NCBI GenBank assembly: GCA_963596435.1
Contig: CAVBMG010000049.1
Location: 1-24,323 of the forward strand
Direction: 5' to 3'
Source: COE1 sp963596435
GTDB taxonomy: Bacteria; Bacillota; Clostridia; Lachnospirales; Lachnospiraceae
DNA: 24,323 bases
Shown: piece after piece, positions 1 through 7,118 of the stretch
How positions within the stretch are numbered: the first letter of the stretch is position 1
Layout of the letters: each line of letters begins with the position of its first letter
Translations under genes and position numbers: made by a program
The notes under the pieces: model-generated
The model's database searches: none
What the model was told of the DNA's origin: nothing
What the model saw: only the letters and a program-made list of their open reading frames with translations

Positions 1-74
1 AGTATACAGGTAAATCCACGAAGTTACAAAGTGGAGGTCATTACATATTGTCTATTCAGAGCCATGGGGGGGGA

Positions 75-111
75 GAGTCAGAATATGCTCGTATGCGAGC
101 ATATTTGACTC
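75..111. repeat. Imperfect hairpin next to an eight-G run
   Basis: Arms at 75-91 and 96-111 pair over their whole length with one bulged base and a four-base loop. A run of eight G precedes the hairpin at 66-73. No T-tract follows on either strand, so it is not an obvious terminator. No gene was seen around it, and the gene it belongs to may lie left of the window. Confidence 0.55.
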
Positions 112-131
112 AATTTACGTGCCAGAATTGT

Positions 132-180
132 CATAGTAGATAACAGGTAAAACTGTTATCTACTATGGTATCGAAGATAC
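132..180. repeat. Perfect 15-bp hairpin plus small second hairpin
   Basis: Bases 132-146 and 153-167 are perfectly complementary around a six-base loop. Directly abutting is a second small hairpin at 168-180 with five-base arms and a GAA loop. Neither is followed by a T-tract. Function unknown; a structured untranslated RNA or a mobile-element remnant are both possible. Confidence 0.55.
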
Positions 181-284
181 AATTTTGTGCATGGGTACTG
201 AATAGGTACTAGAATTTAAGGTAATTATGCTATATTCTACGTTTTTATTTGGGTGGAGACATAACATAATGTGGATTCATTATT

Positions 285-324
285 AAAAATACCTGTCTGC
301 AAGTCTTAGAATGCAGACAGGTAT
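285..324 (-). terminator. Rho-independent terminator, minus strand
   Basis: Perfect 13-bp stem (289-301 with 312-324, ten-base loop). On the minus strand it is followed by five T and an AT-rich stretch. It is the first clear minus-strand terminator after the amylase stop codon at 666, so it probably ends that transcript. The 62-codon open frame at 245-433 contains this hairpin and is judged not to be a gene. Confidence 0.7.
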
Positions 325-454
325 AGTTTAACATAAATTTTAGACTATGTGAAAGATTTAAAGTTCTATTTTTTTTCTGGTATGACTTATTATCAAAATG
401 CCTTATGTCCTCTGAAAACTTCTTGTCCTTCATTGTGATTGTTTCAAATATCCC

Positions 455-657
455 GCGAAACGCTCAAGCATGTAAATGGAATGGTCGCGATTTCACATAT
501 GCATAAGCAGGCACTTGAAAAACGTTGGCACTTAGGCGGTATGGGAGCGTAGCTCCCAATAGCGCCTTACGTGTCCATTACATTTTTCACGTAGCGGGAG
601 CGTGCCTGTGTTGCATTGTGAATCGCGAACATTCTCCATTCTTTCCCTGCGTTTCGC
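455..657. repeat. Nested inverted-repeat element A
   Basis: About 203 bases fold as concentric arms: 455-463 with 649-657 (9 bp perfect), 475-503 with 612-640 (long stem with a few bulges), 508-514 with 602-608 (7 bp), and an internal hairpin 542-548/552-558 with a three-base loop inside a 534-538/563-567 stem. It begins eight bases after the amylase stop codon and precedes the minus-strand terminator at 285-324, so it would lie in the amylase 3' untranslated region. Its open frames are short and unlike known proteins. A palindromic MITE-like repeat or a structured RNA are the main options. Confidence 0.6.
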
Positions 658-665
658 CCCTCGCC

Positions 666-2435
666 CTATTTTACCCTCTCAATATAGCGGATGCAGACGC
701 CTCCGGGGGCAAGTTTGGTGGTGTGCAGGTTACGGGAGAAGAGTATTTCGCCTTGCTGTGGGTTTAGAAGTTCTACCGGGGTATCACTGGCATTGACCAG
801 TACTTCCAGCTTCTCGCTCCAGCCAATCTTCTCAAACTGGATAACTCTCGGATTCTCATATTCAGCCGGGAAATGGAAATTACGCTCTCTCATAAGCGGC
901 TGTGTCTTTCTAAGATTAATCAGTTCTTTCATAAAGGATATCTGTGATGCATAATCTCCCCGCTCTATCTCAGACCAGGGCATACAGCGCCTGCAGTCAG
1001 GGTCAAATCCACCTTCCATGGCAATCTCAGTTCCATAGTAGATGCACACGCTGCCCGGCATGGTGAACAACAATATCAACAGCGCATCATATTCATCTAT
1101 TCCCGACACAATACTGCGAAGTCTCTGTGTATCGTGAGAATCCAGCATATTGAAAAGCACGTCATTTGTCTGCTGCATATAATTGGTATAGCAACGGTTA
1201 ATCATGCACTCAAAGTCCTCATCTGTCAGGCTTTTATCAATAAAGAAGTCCTTCATACTGCCAGCCAGAGGATAATTCATAACTGCATCATACTCATCCC
1301 CGCGAAGCCAGTTGATTGCATCATGCCATATTTCTCCCAATATATAGATATCAGGTTTTATGGCTTTGAGAGCACTTCTGAGTTCCTTACAGAAGGTATG
1401 GGACACTTCATTAGCTACATCAATACGGATACCATCTACGTCATATTTGTGCACCCAGCCGCACACAACGTCCACCAGGTATTTTCTGACCTTTGGGTTA
1501 TTGGTATTGAGCTTTGGCATTCCATCAAAAAAGGCAAAGGTATACAGCTGCCCTTTCTTCGCTGCCTGCCACTTATCATCCAGCGGCCACTGGTTAATCA
1601 TGAACCAGTCATAATACTGTGATTGTGGTCCTTTCTCCAATACATCCTGCCACGGCTTGAAATAATATCCTGCGTGATTGAGCACCGCATCCAGCATAAT
1701 CTTAATTCCCCGCTCATGCGCCTGTGTGACCAGCTCCTTCATTACTTCATCGTCTCCAAAATGAGGATCAATACGCTCATAATCTGTCGTATCATATTTG
1801 TGATTGGAAGGTGACTCGTTAATTGGTGTCAGATACAGCCCTGTCACTCCCAGATCCTGTAAATAATCCAATTTTTGTGTAATGCCCTCAAGATCTCCAC
1901 CATAATTATCTCTGTGTCCTTTGATTGGTTCACATTTCCATGGCTTCGTGCTTTCGGGATCATTTGCCGGATTGCCATTGCAGAATCTGTCCGGGAAAAT
2001 CTGATACCAGACAGTCTCGTTGACCCAGTAAGGGGTTCTGTTCACATCTGCCGGATTCAGCCAGGGCATTGTAAAGCACTGGCGGCTTCTGCCTTTTAAC
2101 TGCATCTGCTCTTCGCTGACAAAACCATCCTCGAAATAATACCACTTCTCTGTATCTGTAATCAGTTCAAAGTAATATTTCAATCTCTTAAAAGGTGGAA
2201 TAATGGTAGTTGTCCACCATATCTGATTCTTTAGCTTTTTCTTAAAAGGAATGCCCGCCTTCTCTCCCGTCCATTCCTCGCCTCCACCTAAGATACCATT
2301 GGCAAAGGGATCTCCATAAATGATATTCACGATCTTCACATCATGTCCTGTCTTCAGGTTAATGATGAGCTGATTATCGTCCAGTGCATAGCAATAATTA
2401 TCTGTTGATCTGTGAAAAACTGCTGCAAACTCCAT
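666..2435 (-). CDS. GH13 alpha-amylase family: cyclomaltodextrinase / neopullulanase / maltogenic amylase
   Basis: A 589-residue cytoplasmic glycoside hydrolase that should cleave alpha-1,4 (and some alpha-1,6) bonds in cyclodextrins, maltodextrins or pullulan fragments. An N-terminal CBM34-like region (about 1-125) precedes the (beta/alpha)8 barrel. GH13 conserved regions are visible: DAVLNH at 249-254, GIRIDV at 335-340 with nucleophile D339, GEIW at 367-370 with acid/base E368, and DSHD at 432-435 with the transition-state aspartate D435. MPKLN at 306-310 is the region-V motif typical of the GH13_20 subfamily. There is no signal peptide, so imported oligosaccharides are the likely substrate. 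The start ATG has an AGAGAGG site about 11 bases upstream. It is divergent from the glycerol-1-phosphate dehydrogenase gene. The exact substrate cannot be fixed from sequence. Confidence 0.93.
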   Translation of the reverse strand: MEFAAVFHRSTDNYCYALDDNQLIINLKTGHDVKIVNIIYGDPFANGILGGGEEWTGEKAGIPFKKKLKNQIWWTTTIIPPFKRLKYYFELITDTEKWYYFEDGFVSEEQMQLKGRSRQCFTMPWLNPADVNRTPYWVNETVWYQIFPDRFCNGNPANDPESTKPWKCEPIKGHRDNYGGDLEGITQKLDYLQDLGVTGLYLTPINESPSNHKYDTTDYERIDPHFGDDEVMKELVTQAHERGIKIMLDAVLNHAGYYFKPWQDVLEKGPQSQYYDWFMINQWPLDDKWQAAKKGQLYTFAFFDGMPKLNTNNPKVRKYLVDVVCGWVHKYDVDGIRIDVANEVSHTFCKELRSALKAIKPDIYILGEIWHDAINWLRGDEYDAVMNYPLAGSMKDFFIDKSLTDEDFECMINRCYTNYMQQTNDVLFNMLDSHDTQRLRSIVSGIDEYDALLILLFTMPGSVCIYYGTEIAMEGGFDPDCRRCMPWSEIERGDYASQISFMKELINLRKTQPLMRERNFHFPAEYENPRVIQFEKIGWSEKLEVLVNASDTPVELLNPQQGEILFSRNLHTTKLAPGGVCIRYIERVK

Positions 2436-2532
2436 ATAATTCCATACCTCTCTTTTGATTCCTGTTCTTAACCATGCAAGATGAAAATACAGCTTACATA
2501 GTGCAGAATAACTCTTTTTACCCCATTTTTTC

Positions 2533-2552
2533 TATGGAAAACGTTTTCCATA
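2533..2552. promoter_or_regulatory. Perfect 20-base palindrome, LacI-family-like operator
   Basis: TATGGAAAACGTTTTCCATA is a perfect palindrome centred on CG, the layout of LacI/GalR/CcpA family operators. It differs from the usual cre core (TGNAANCGNNNNCA) at the outer core bases. It lies 98 bases upstream of the amylase start and about 70 bases upstream of the plus-strand promoter, so control of the amylase by a sugar-responsive repressor or CcpA-like protein is inferred. Confidence 0.6.
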
Positions 2553-2576
2553 CGTGTTACAGTTATTGTACACGTA
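2551..2576. promoter_or_regulatory. Second inverted repeat in the divergent intergenic region
   Basis: TACGTGT (2551-2557) is mirrored by ACACGTA (2570-2576) with a 12-base spacer, directly beside the 20-base palindrome. It may be a second operator half-site pair. The function is only inferred from position. Confidence 0.35.
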
Positions 2577-2624
2577 ATATTCTGAGAAATCAAGTCTTTT
2601 ATATTTGCCAAAGCATAACAATGG

Positions 2625-2653
2625 TTGCTAAAAATCTAACAAACTTTTATAAT
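2625..2653 (+). promoter_or_regulatory. Promoter of the glycerol-1-phosphate dehydrogenase gene
   Basis: TTGCTA at 2625-2630 and a consensus TATAAT at 2648-2653 are separated by 17 bases, a good sigma-A promoter about 50 bases before the start codon. A near-perfect inverted repeat (2641-2671, 13 bp with one bulge) covers the -10 box and could be an operator or a 5' hairpin. Confidence 0.65.
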
Positions 2654-2700
2654 AGACTTATTATAAAGTTTTCAGGTTATTGAGAGGAGTGTTTATCGAA

Positions 2701-3771
2701 ATGGCAAAAATAAACAGCAGTCATATTGCAATTCCCACGATATTAAAGGTTGAAGATGGGGCTTTGGATAAGATAGGTCCCTATTTGCAGGAAAGTAATT
2801 TACAGAAAGTTGTTATCTACTTTGGAAATGGTCTGATTGACATGTTCGGTCAGAAGGTTCTCTCTTCCCTGCACAATGCGGGAATTGAAGTTCTGGAATA
2901 TTGTGAACTGGATACAGTCGATATAGATGATATTATTCGCATTGCCTTTGCACTGCCCAATTCCACACAGGCAGTCATTGGTCTTGGAGGTGGCAAAGTC
3001 ATTGATGCAGCCAAATATATGGGATTTCTGCGTAAGCTTCCCTTCATCAGTGTTCCTACCTCAGCTTCCAGTGATGGCTTTTCCAGTGCCAGCGCTTCCC
3101 TGCTTATTAATAAAAGACGCAGCTCTGTTCCCGCACGTATGGCTTATGGCATTATTGTAGACACAGATATAATCAAAAGTGCACCTGAGAAATTCCTCTA
3201 CTCTGGTATCGGAGATATGGTTTCCAAGATCACATCCCTCTATGACTGGCAGTTTGAAGCAGAGCATGGCGCTGCACAGGTCAATGACTTTGCCATGATG
3301 ATTGCGAAAAAGGCAGTGAACAGCTTCGTGCGTACACCCTTTGAGACAATTCACGACCGCCTGTTCCTGAAGGAATTGCTGGATTCCCTTGCCATGAGCG
3401 GTATCGCAAATGAAATTGCAGGAAGCAGCGCCCCCACCAGTGGCAGTGAACACCTCATCTCACATGCGCTGGATAAAATGCTGGAGACACCTCAGCTTCA
3501 TGGTATTCAGGTCGGTATTGCCACATACCTGATGAGCCGCGTGCATGACCACCGCTACCAAAGAGTCAATACCGTCTTTACCCAGACTGGCTTCTGGGAT
3601 TATGTGTGCATCCTGAATCTGAATGTGGAAGACTATAAACAGGCGATAGACCTTGCCCCTTCTATCAAGCCCTTCCGCCACACATACCTTCATGAAGAAC
3701 AGTATCGCGAACTGGCTAAACAGATTCTGGTAGAAGATGAAGTTCTGCGCAGAGTTTTCCATCTGGCATAA
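2701..3771 (+). CDS. egsA: sn-glycerol-1-phosphate dehydrogenase (EgsA/AraM family)
   Basis: A 356-residue protein of the iron-containing alcohol dehydrogenase superfamily, predicted to reduce dihydroxyacetone phosphate to sn-glycerol-1-phosphate with NAD(P)H. Visible motifs are the nucleotide-binding GLGGGKVIDAAK, the family stretch SVPTSASSDGFSS, GDMVSK with a likely metal-ligand Asp, and the histidines of GSEHLISH and LHGIQVG. The frame is open from a TTG at 2680. The ATG at 2701 is chosen because an AGGAG at 2685-2689 sits 11 bases before it and the family N-terminus aligns there. In Bacillus the AraM product feeds heptaprenylglyceryl phosphate synthesis; no PcrB partner is in the window. 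Convergent with the bile-salt hydrolase gene, 49 bases apart, with no clear terminator between them. Confidence 0.88.
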   Translation: MAKINSSHIAIPTILKVEDGALDKIGPYLQESNLQKVVIYFGNGLIDMFGQKVLSSLHNAGIEVLEYCELDTVDIDDIIRIAFALPNSTQAVIGLGGGKVIDAAKYMGFLRKLPFISVPTSASSDGFSSASASLLINKRRSSVPARMAYGIIVDTDIIKSAPEKFLYSGIGDMVSKITSLYDWQFEAEHGAAQVNDFAMMIAKKAVNSFVRTPFETIHDRLFLKELLDSLAMSGIANEIAGSSAPTSGSEHLISHALDKMLETPQLHGIQVGIATYLMSRVHDHRYQRVNTVFTQTGFWDYVCILNLNVEDYKQAIDLAPSIKPFRHTYLHEEQYRELAKQILVEDEVLRRVFHLA

Positions 3772-3820
3772 TCGCTGTTCATGACTCTGTTTATTTTTTA
3801 TCATTGCAGTCAGACGGCAC

Positions 3821-4795
3821 TTAATTTTGGAATTTAATCTGCTCACCCTGAATTAACGGATAGTGTGCAAGCTCACTGCCATCCAGATTCTCTCTATGCA
3901 TATCTACTGCTGTAATCTGATGGTTTTCATAGGTCGTATAATAGTAGATTCCCTTATCTGCATTACAGCATGAGGTATACAGTGTGATCTCATATTTACC
4001 CTCAGCCACTTCACAACAGCCTCTCTGCTGGTCTACAGATCCTAAGATATGGAAGAACTGGCTCACACTTTCATTCTCTGATTCTCCTGAAATGGCATGC
4101 ATTTTGGTAAATGCCACCTTTGCAAAACGGGATGCGGAAGAAAGATCTCCAGGCAGTCCCAAGGCTCCCATACCTCTGCTGTAGGTATTAAGCGGCAGTT
4201 TGTCCGAGAACTGATTCTGTGGCTGTCTGGTGGATAATCCCATATAATTATTCAAAAGGAACATCTGCGTAGGAAATGGCGGATTGTTAGTCATAACTCC
4301 CACCGGATTATCATAGACATGCAATCCATCTGCCATACATTCTACTGTAATAGCGCTTTCTTTATCTGCAATCAGCCAGTGAAGCTGTGCTGCCGAGAAA
4401 TATTCATTGAATGTAGTTCCTACCAAATTCATTTTACCAAGAGCTTCTTTTGCTTCTGCTACTGAGGCACACTGTGACAGTATCCAGGGAATAAATTCAA
4501 ACTGCGCCACATTCTCTCTGCCCTGCTCTACTTCCTGATACTTGGCGTTGCCAACGAAATTAAGACCTGCCATTCCAAGACCTTTTTCATTGATGGCATC
4601 ATAATAAAGCGGATAATTCTCTGCTACATGCGCCATACCAATGATTGCATAGTGTGACTTCATTTCTCCCATATGTCTGAAAGCAAATGGATAATTGCGG
4701 GGAGTAATCGTTACTTCCTCTCCATAATTACATTCATAATCCAGTGTTCTTCCAAAATAAAAATCTTTCGTTCTATAAGTTGCCGCTGTACACAT
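3821..4795 (-). CDS. bsh: Choloylglycine hydrolase family, probable bile-salt hydrolase
   Basis: An N-terminal-nucleophile amidase that should cleave the glycine or taurine amide of conjugated bile acids. The frame runs back to a GTG at 4804, but the true start is the ATG at 4795: this puts the catalytic Cys at position 2, exposed after Met removal. With that start (324 residues) all canonical residues appear: C2, R16, D19, N79 in GLNF, N170 in TNNP and R223 in SRF, matching C2/R18/D21/N82/N175/R228 of the clostridial enzyme with small offsets. TYENHQITAVDM near the C-terminus is also typical of bile-salt hydrolases. Penicillin V acylase activity is the alternative in this family but is less likely. 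There is no signal peptide. A possible -10 box (TATACT) lies at 4830-4835, next to the opp terminator. Confidence 0.9.
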   Translation of the reverse strand: MCTAATYRTKDFYFGRTLDYECNYGEEVTITPRNYPFAFRHMGEMKSHYAIIGMAHVAENYPLYYDAINEKGLGMAGLNFVGNAKYQEVEQGRENVAQFEFIPWILSQCASVAEAKEALGKMNLVGTTFNEYFSAAQLHWLIADKESAITVECMADGLHVYDNPVGVMTNNPPFPTQMFLLNNYMGLSTRQPQNQFSDKLPLNTYSRGMGALGLPGDLSSASRFAKVAFTKMHAISGESENESVSQFFHILGSVDQQRGCCEVAEGKYEITLYTSCCNADKGIYYYTTYENHQITAVDMHRENLDGSELAHYPLIQGEQIKFQN

Positions 4796-4839
4796 GCTGT
4801 CCACCGTACCTTTCTTTAAATATATTTATAGTATAACAT

Positions 4840-4867
4840 AAAAAGCCCACCACGTTACGTGATGGGC
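4840..4867 (-). terminator. Rho-independent terminator of the opp operon
   Basis: A 10-bp stem (4845-4854 with 4858-4867) with a three-base loop is followed on the minus strand by five T. One pair is G-U only in the minus-strand RNA, which supports that orientation. It lies about 220 bases past the oppF stop codon, beyond element B. Confidence 0.75.
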
Positions 4868-4878
4868 AAATATTTAAT

Positions 4879-5053
4879 ATATGAGTAACAGTTCAGCCAT
4901 GACTTAAAAAACGAGGACATCATGCTTGCATGAATGGAATCGTTTTATAAGTCATGAGATGAGCGCCAGGTTATGAGCAAAGTTAACTGCGCAGCAGTGA
5001 AAAAACGCCGTCAGGCGTCTTTGCGAATGGCGCGGCTGAACTGTTACATATAT
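4879..5053. repeat. Branched inverted-repeat element B
   Basis: About 175 bases bounded by arms 4879-4898 and 5034-5053, complementary except for a two-base bulge. Inside are two branches. Branch one pairs 4898-4914 with 4940-4956 (one mismatch) and carries a small TCATGC/GCATGA hairpin. Branch two pairs GCGCC at 4963 with GGCGC at 5029-5033 and GCAAAG at 4977-4982 with CTTTGC, and encloses two short hairpins (ACTGC/GCAGT; ACGCC/GGCGT). The cloverleaf-like plan lies between the oppF stop and the operon terminator. No coding potential was seen. A palindromic repeat element or structured 3' RNA are the candidates. Confidence 0.65.
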
Positions 5054-5090
5054 GATGCCAAAGACCTTGGAACAATCCGCAGGCATCATA
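5051..5090 (-). repeat. Hairpin spanning the oppF stop codon
   Basis: TATGATGCC at 5051-5059 pairs perfectly with GGCATCATA at 5082-5090, and the oppF stop (5086-5088) is inside the stem. There is no T-tract. It abuts element B and could be an mRNA-stabilising structure or part of the same insertion. Confidence 0.45.
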
Positions 5091-6021
5091 GCGTCCACTT
5101 GGCAAACTCTTCGTCAGTACATTTTACATAGTGTGTACCATCTACGAGGTGCTGTGTTCCCTGCTTATAGTCAATACCTGATGTCTTATAGTCATAGGTA
5201 AGTGCTGTTCTGTTCTTCTCTACAACCGGGTTCGGTGCAGGAATAGCAGATAGCAGACTCTTGGTATATGGATGAATCGGGTTATTGAAAATTTCATCTG
5301 TAGTTCCTGTCTCCAGTAAATGTCCCAGATGCAATACACCGATTCTGTCTGAAATATACTTAACCATGGACAGATCATGGGCGATAAACAGATACGCTGT
5401 ACCGGTTTCCTGCTGAATATCCTTCATCAGATTGACAACCTGTGCCTGAATAGATACATCCAATGCAGAGATACACTCATCTGCAATGATGAGCTTGGGA
5501 TTCATAATCAATGCTCTGGCTATTCCAACACGCTGTCTCTGACCACCGGAGAACTGATGAGGATAACGGGTTGCGTGCTCTGGTGAAAGACCTACCTTTG
5601 CCAGAATCGCCTTGATCTTCTCCTCACGTTCTGCTTTTGTCTTATACATATGATGAATGTCCAGACCTTCTCCAATGATATCACCGATCTTTTTACGTGG
5701 ATTCAGGGAAGCCATCGGGTCCTGGAAGATCATCTGCATCTGTGTACGAAGCATCTGGCTTGTAGATCTGCTCAATTTGCCACTGATATCCACATCATTG
5801 AAAACAATCTTACCTGCTGTAGGGTCATATAATCTGATGATACTTCTGCCAATGGTAGATTTACCGGAGCCGGATTCTCCTACCAGACCATAAGTCTCAC
5901 CCGGATAGATTTCAAAAGACACATTCTCTACAGCATGCACTGTAAAGGAATTGCTTACTTTGAAATACTGTTTCAAGCCATCTACCGTAAGAAGCGGCTT
6001 TGCATTATAATTCACTGCCAT
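5086..6021 (-). CDS. oppF: Oligopeptide ABC transporter ATP-binding protein OppF
   Basis: A 311-residue ATPase that powers peptide import at the inner face of the membrane together with OppD. Walker A GESGSGKS is at 48-55, followed by the Q-loop region (MIFQDPMASLNP), the ABC signature FSGGQRQRVGIARAL, Walker B LIIADECISALD (Cys where Pro is usual) and the switch His in FIAHDLSMV. The C-terminal oligopeptide-transporter extension starts near HPYTKSLLSAIP. It is the last gene of the opp operon and its start overlaps the end of oppD by 17 bases, which implies translational coupling. The terminal region lacks the cysteine set found in some Opp/Dpp ATPases. A Dpp or App type transporter is an equal possibility by sequence. 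Confidence 0.93.
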   Translation of the reverse strand: MAVNYNAKPLLTVDGLKQYFKVSNSFTVHAVENVSFEIYPGETYGLVGESGSGKSTIGRSIIRLYDPTAGKIVFNDVDISGKLSRSTSQMLRTQMQMIFQDPMASLNPRKKIGDIIGEGLDIHHMYKTKAEREEKIKAILAKVGLSPEHATRYPHQFSGGQRQRVGIARALIMNPKLIIADECISALDVSIQAQVVNLMKDIQQETGTAYLFIAHDLSMVKYISDRIGVLHLGHLLETGTTDEIFNNPIHPYTKSLLSAIPAPNPVVEKNRTALTYDYKTSGIDYKQGTQHLVDGTHYVKCTDEEFAKWTL

Positions 6022-7099
6022 AATCCTTAGCCTCCTTCTTCATACGTTCTAATCGAGCTTTCAGCTCCTGTGGCATTTCTACCTTAGGTGCTCTCGAATC
6101 TAACAGCCAGGTTGCCGCATAATGTGTATCTGATACCTTGAACATAGGAGGATCTGCCTTGTCATCTACTTCCAGCGCATATTTATTACGTGCTGCGAAA
6201 GCATCACCCTGTGTCTCATGCAGCAGGTTTGGCGGTGAACCAGGAATGGTATAAAGTCTTTCATCATCCGTATCCAGATCAGGCATTGCTGAGAGAAGTC
6301 CCCAGGTATAAGGGTGCTTGGGATCATAGAATATCTCATTGATTGTGCCTTTTTCTACAATCTTACCTGCATACATAACGTTAACGTAGTCTGCAACCTT
6401 TGCTACAACGCCAAGGTCATGTGTAATATAAATAACAGAAATACCTCTCTCCTTCTGTACTCTGCGGATCAGCTCTATGATCTTTGCCTGAATGGTTACA
6501 TCCAACGCAGTCGTAGGTTCATCGCAGATCAACAGATCAGGATTACAGGAAAGTGCAATCGCAATAACGACTCTCTGTCTCATACCACCGGACAACTGAT
6601 GAGGATAATTCTTCATTCTCTTCTCTGCATCTTCAATACCTACCTCTTTGAGAAGCTCTACGGCTTTTGCCCAGGCTTCTTTCTTCGGAGTCTTGAAATG
6701 CCAGATCATACCTTCCATGATCTGTTTACCAATTGTCATAGTAGGGTCAAGACTTGTCATCGGGTCCTGAAATACCATGGCAATTCTCTTGCCATTGATA
6801 TGTCTACGTATCCATTTCTTATCTTTGCTGAGAATATCTACCGTCTCCGGTGTTCCATCAGCATGATGATAGGAGAATTCAATACTGCCGTTTGTTACTG
6901 TTGCATTAGATGCAAGAATACCCATGGCAGCTTTCATCGTAACAGATTTACCGGAACCGGATTCTCCTACGATAGCAACCGTTTCTCCTTTTTGCAGGTC
7001 TATATTGACACCTCGTATTGCATGGACTGGTCCAGCAGTAGTACGAAAGGTGATATCCAAATCTTTGATTTGAAGAATTGCGTTCTTATCTTCTGACAT
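6005..7099 (-). CDS. oppD: Oligopeptide ABC transporter ATP-binding protein OppD
   Basis: A 364-residue ATPase, partner of OppF. Walker A GESGSGKS is at 45-52, MVFQDPMTSLDP is the Q-loop, LSGGMRQRVVIAIAL the signature, LLICDEPTTALD Walker B and YITHDLGVV the switch. The C-terminal extension (from about 255) reads GDAFAARNKYAL where homologues such as E. coli DppD carry iron-sulfur cysteines; here they are absent. The tail after about 330 is charged and helical. It starts 19 bases after the oppC stop codon. Confidence 0.93.
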   Translation of the reverse strand: MSEDKNAILQIKDLDITFRTTAGPVHAIRGVNIDLQKGETVAIVGESGSGKSVTMKAAMGILASNATVTNGSIEFSYHHADGTPETVDILSKDKKWIRRHINGKRIAMVFQDPMTSLDPTMTIGKQIMEGMIWHFKTPKKEAWAKAVELLKEVGIEDAEKRMKNYPHQLSGGMRQRVVIAIALSCNPDLLICDEPTTALDVTIQAKIIELIRRVQKERGISVIYITHDLGVVAKVADYVNVMYAGKIVEKGTINEIFYDPKHPYTWGLLSAMPDLDTDDERLYTIPGSPPNLLHETQGDAFAARNKYALEVDDKADPPMFKVSDTHYAATWLLDSRAPKVEMPQELKARLERMKKEAKDYGSEL

Positions 7100-7118
7100 C
7101 TTATTTCTCCTTTCGTCC

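Noticed and set aside
245..433. 62-codon open frame on the minus strand
   Set aside because: It contains the terminator hairpin at 289-324, has no good ribosome site and its translation resembles no protein family.
455..657. CRISPR array or tandem repeat
   Set aside because: The repeats here are inverted and nested, not direct and evenly spaced.
525..796. Open frames on the plus strand at 525-767 and 602-796
   Set aside because: They lie in the inverted-repeat element and across the 3' end of the amylase gene; the translations look like non-coding shadows rich in Cys and Pro.
1134..1622. 162-codon open frame on the plus strand
   Set aside because: Antisense to the catalytic domain of the GH13 gene, where all catalytic motifs are intact.
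3772..3820. Bidirectional terminator between the convergent G1P dehydrogenase and bile-salt hydrolase genes
   Set aside because: Only a weak TGACT/AGTCA pairing around a T-rich loop is present; too poor to call.
6314..7096. 260-codon open frame on the plus strand
   Set aside because: It is fully antisense to oppD, which has every ABC ATPase motif; the translation is Cys/Asn-rich and has no family features.
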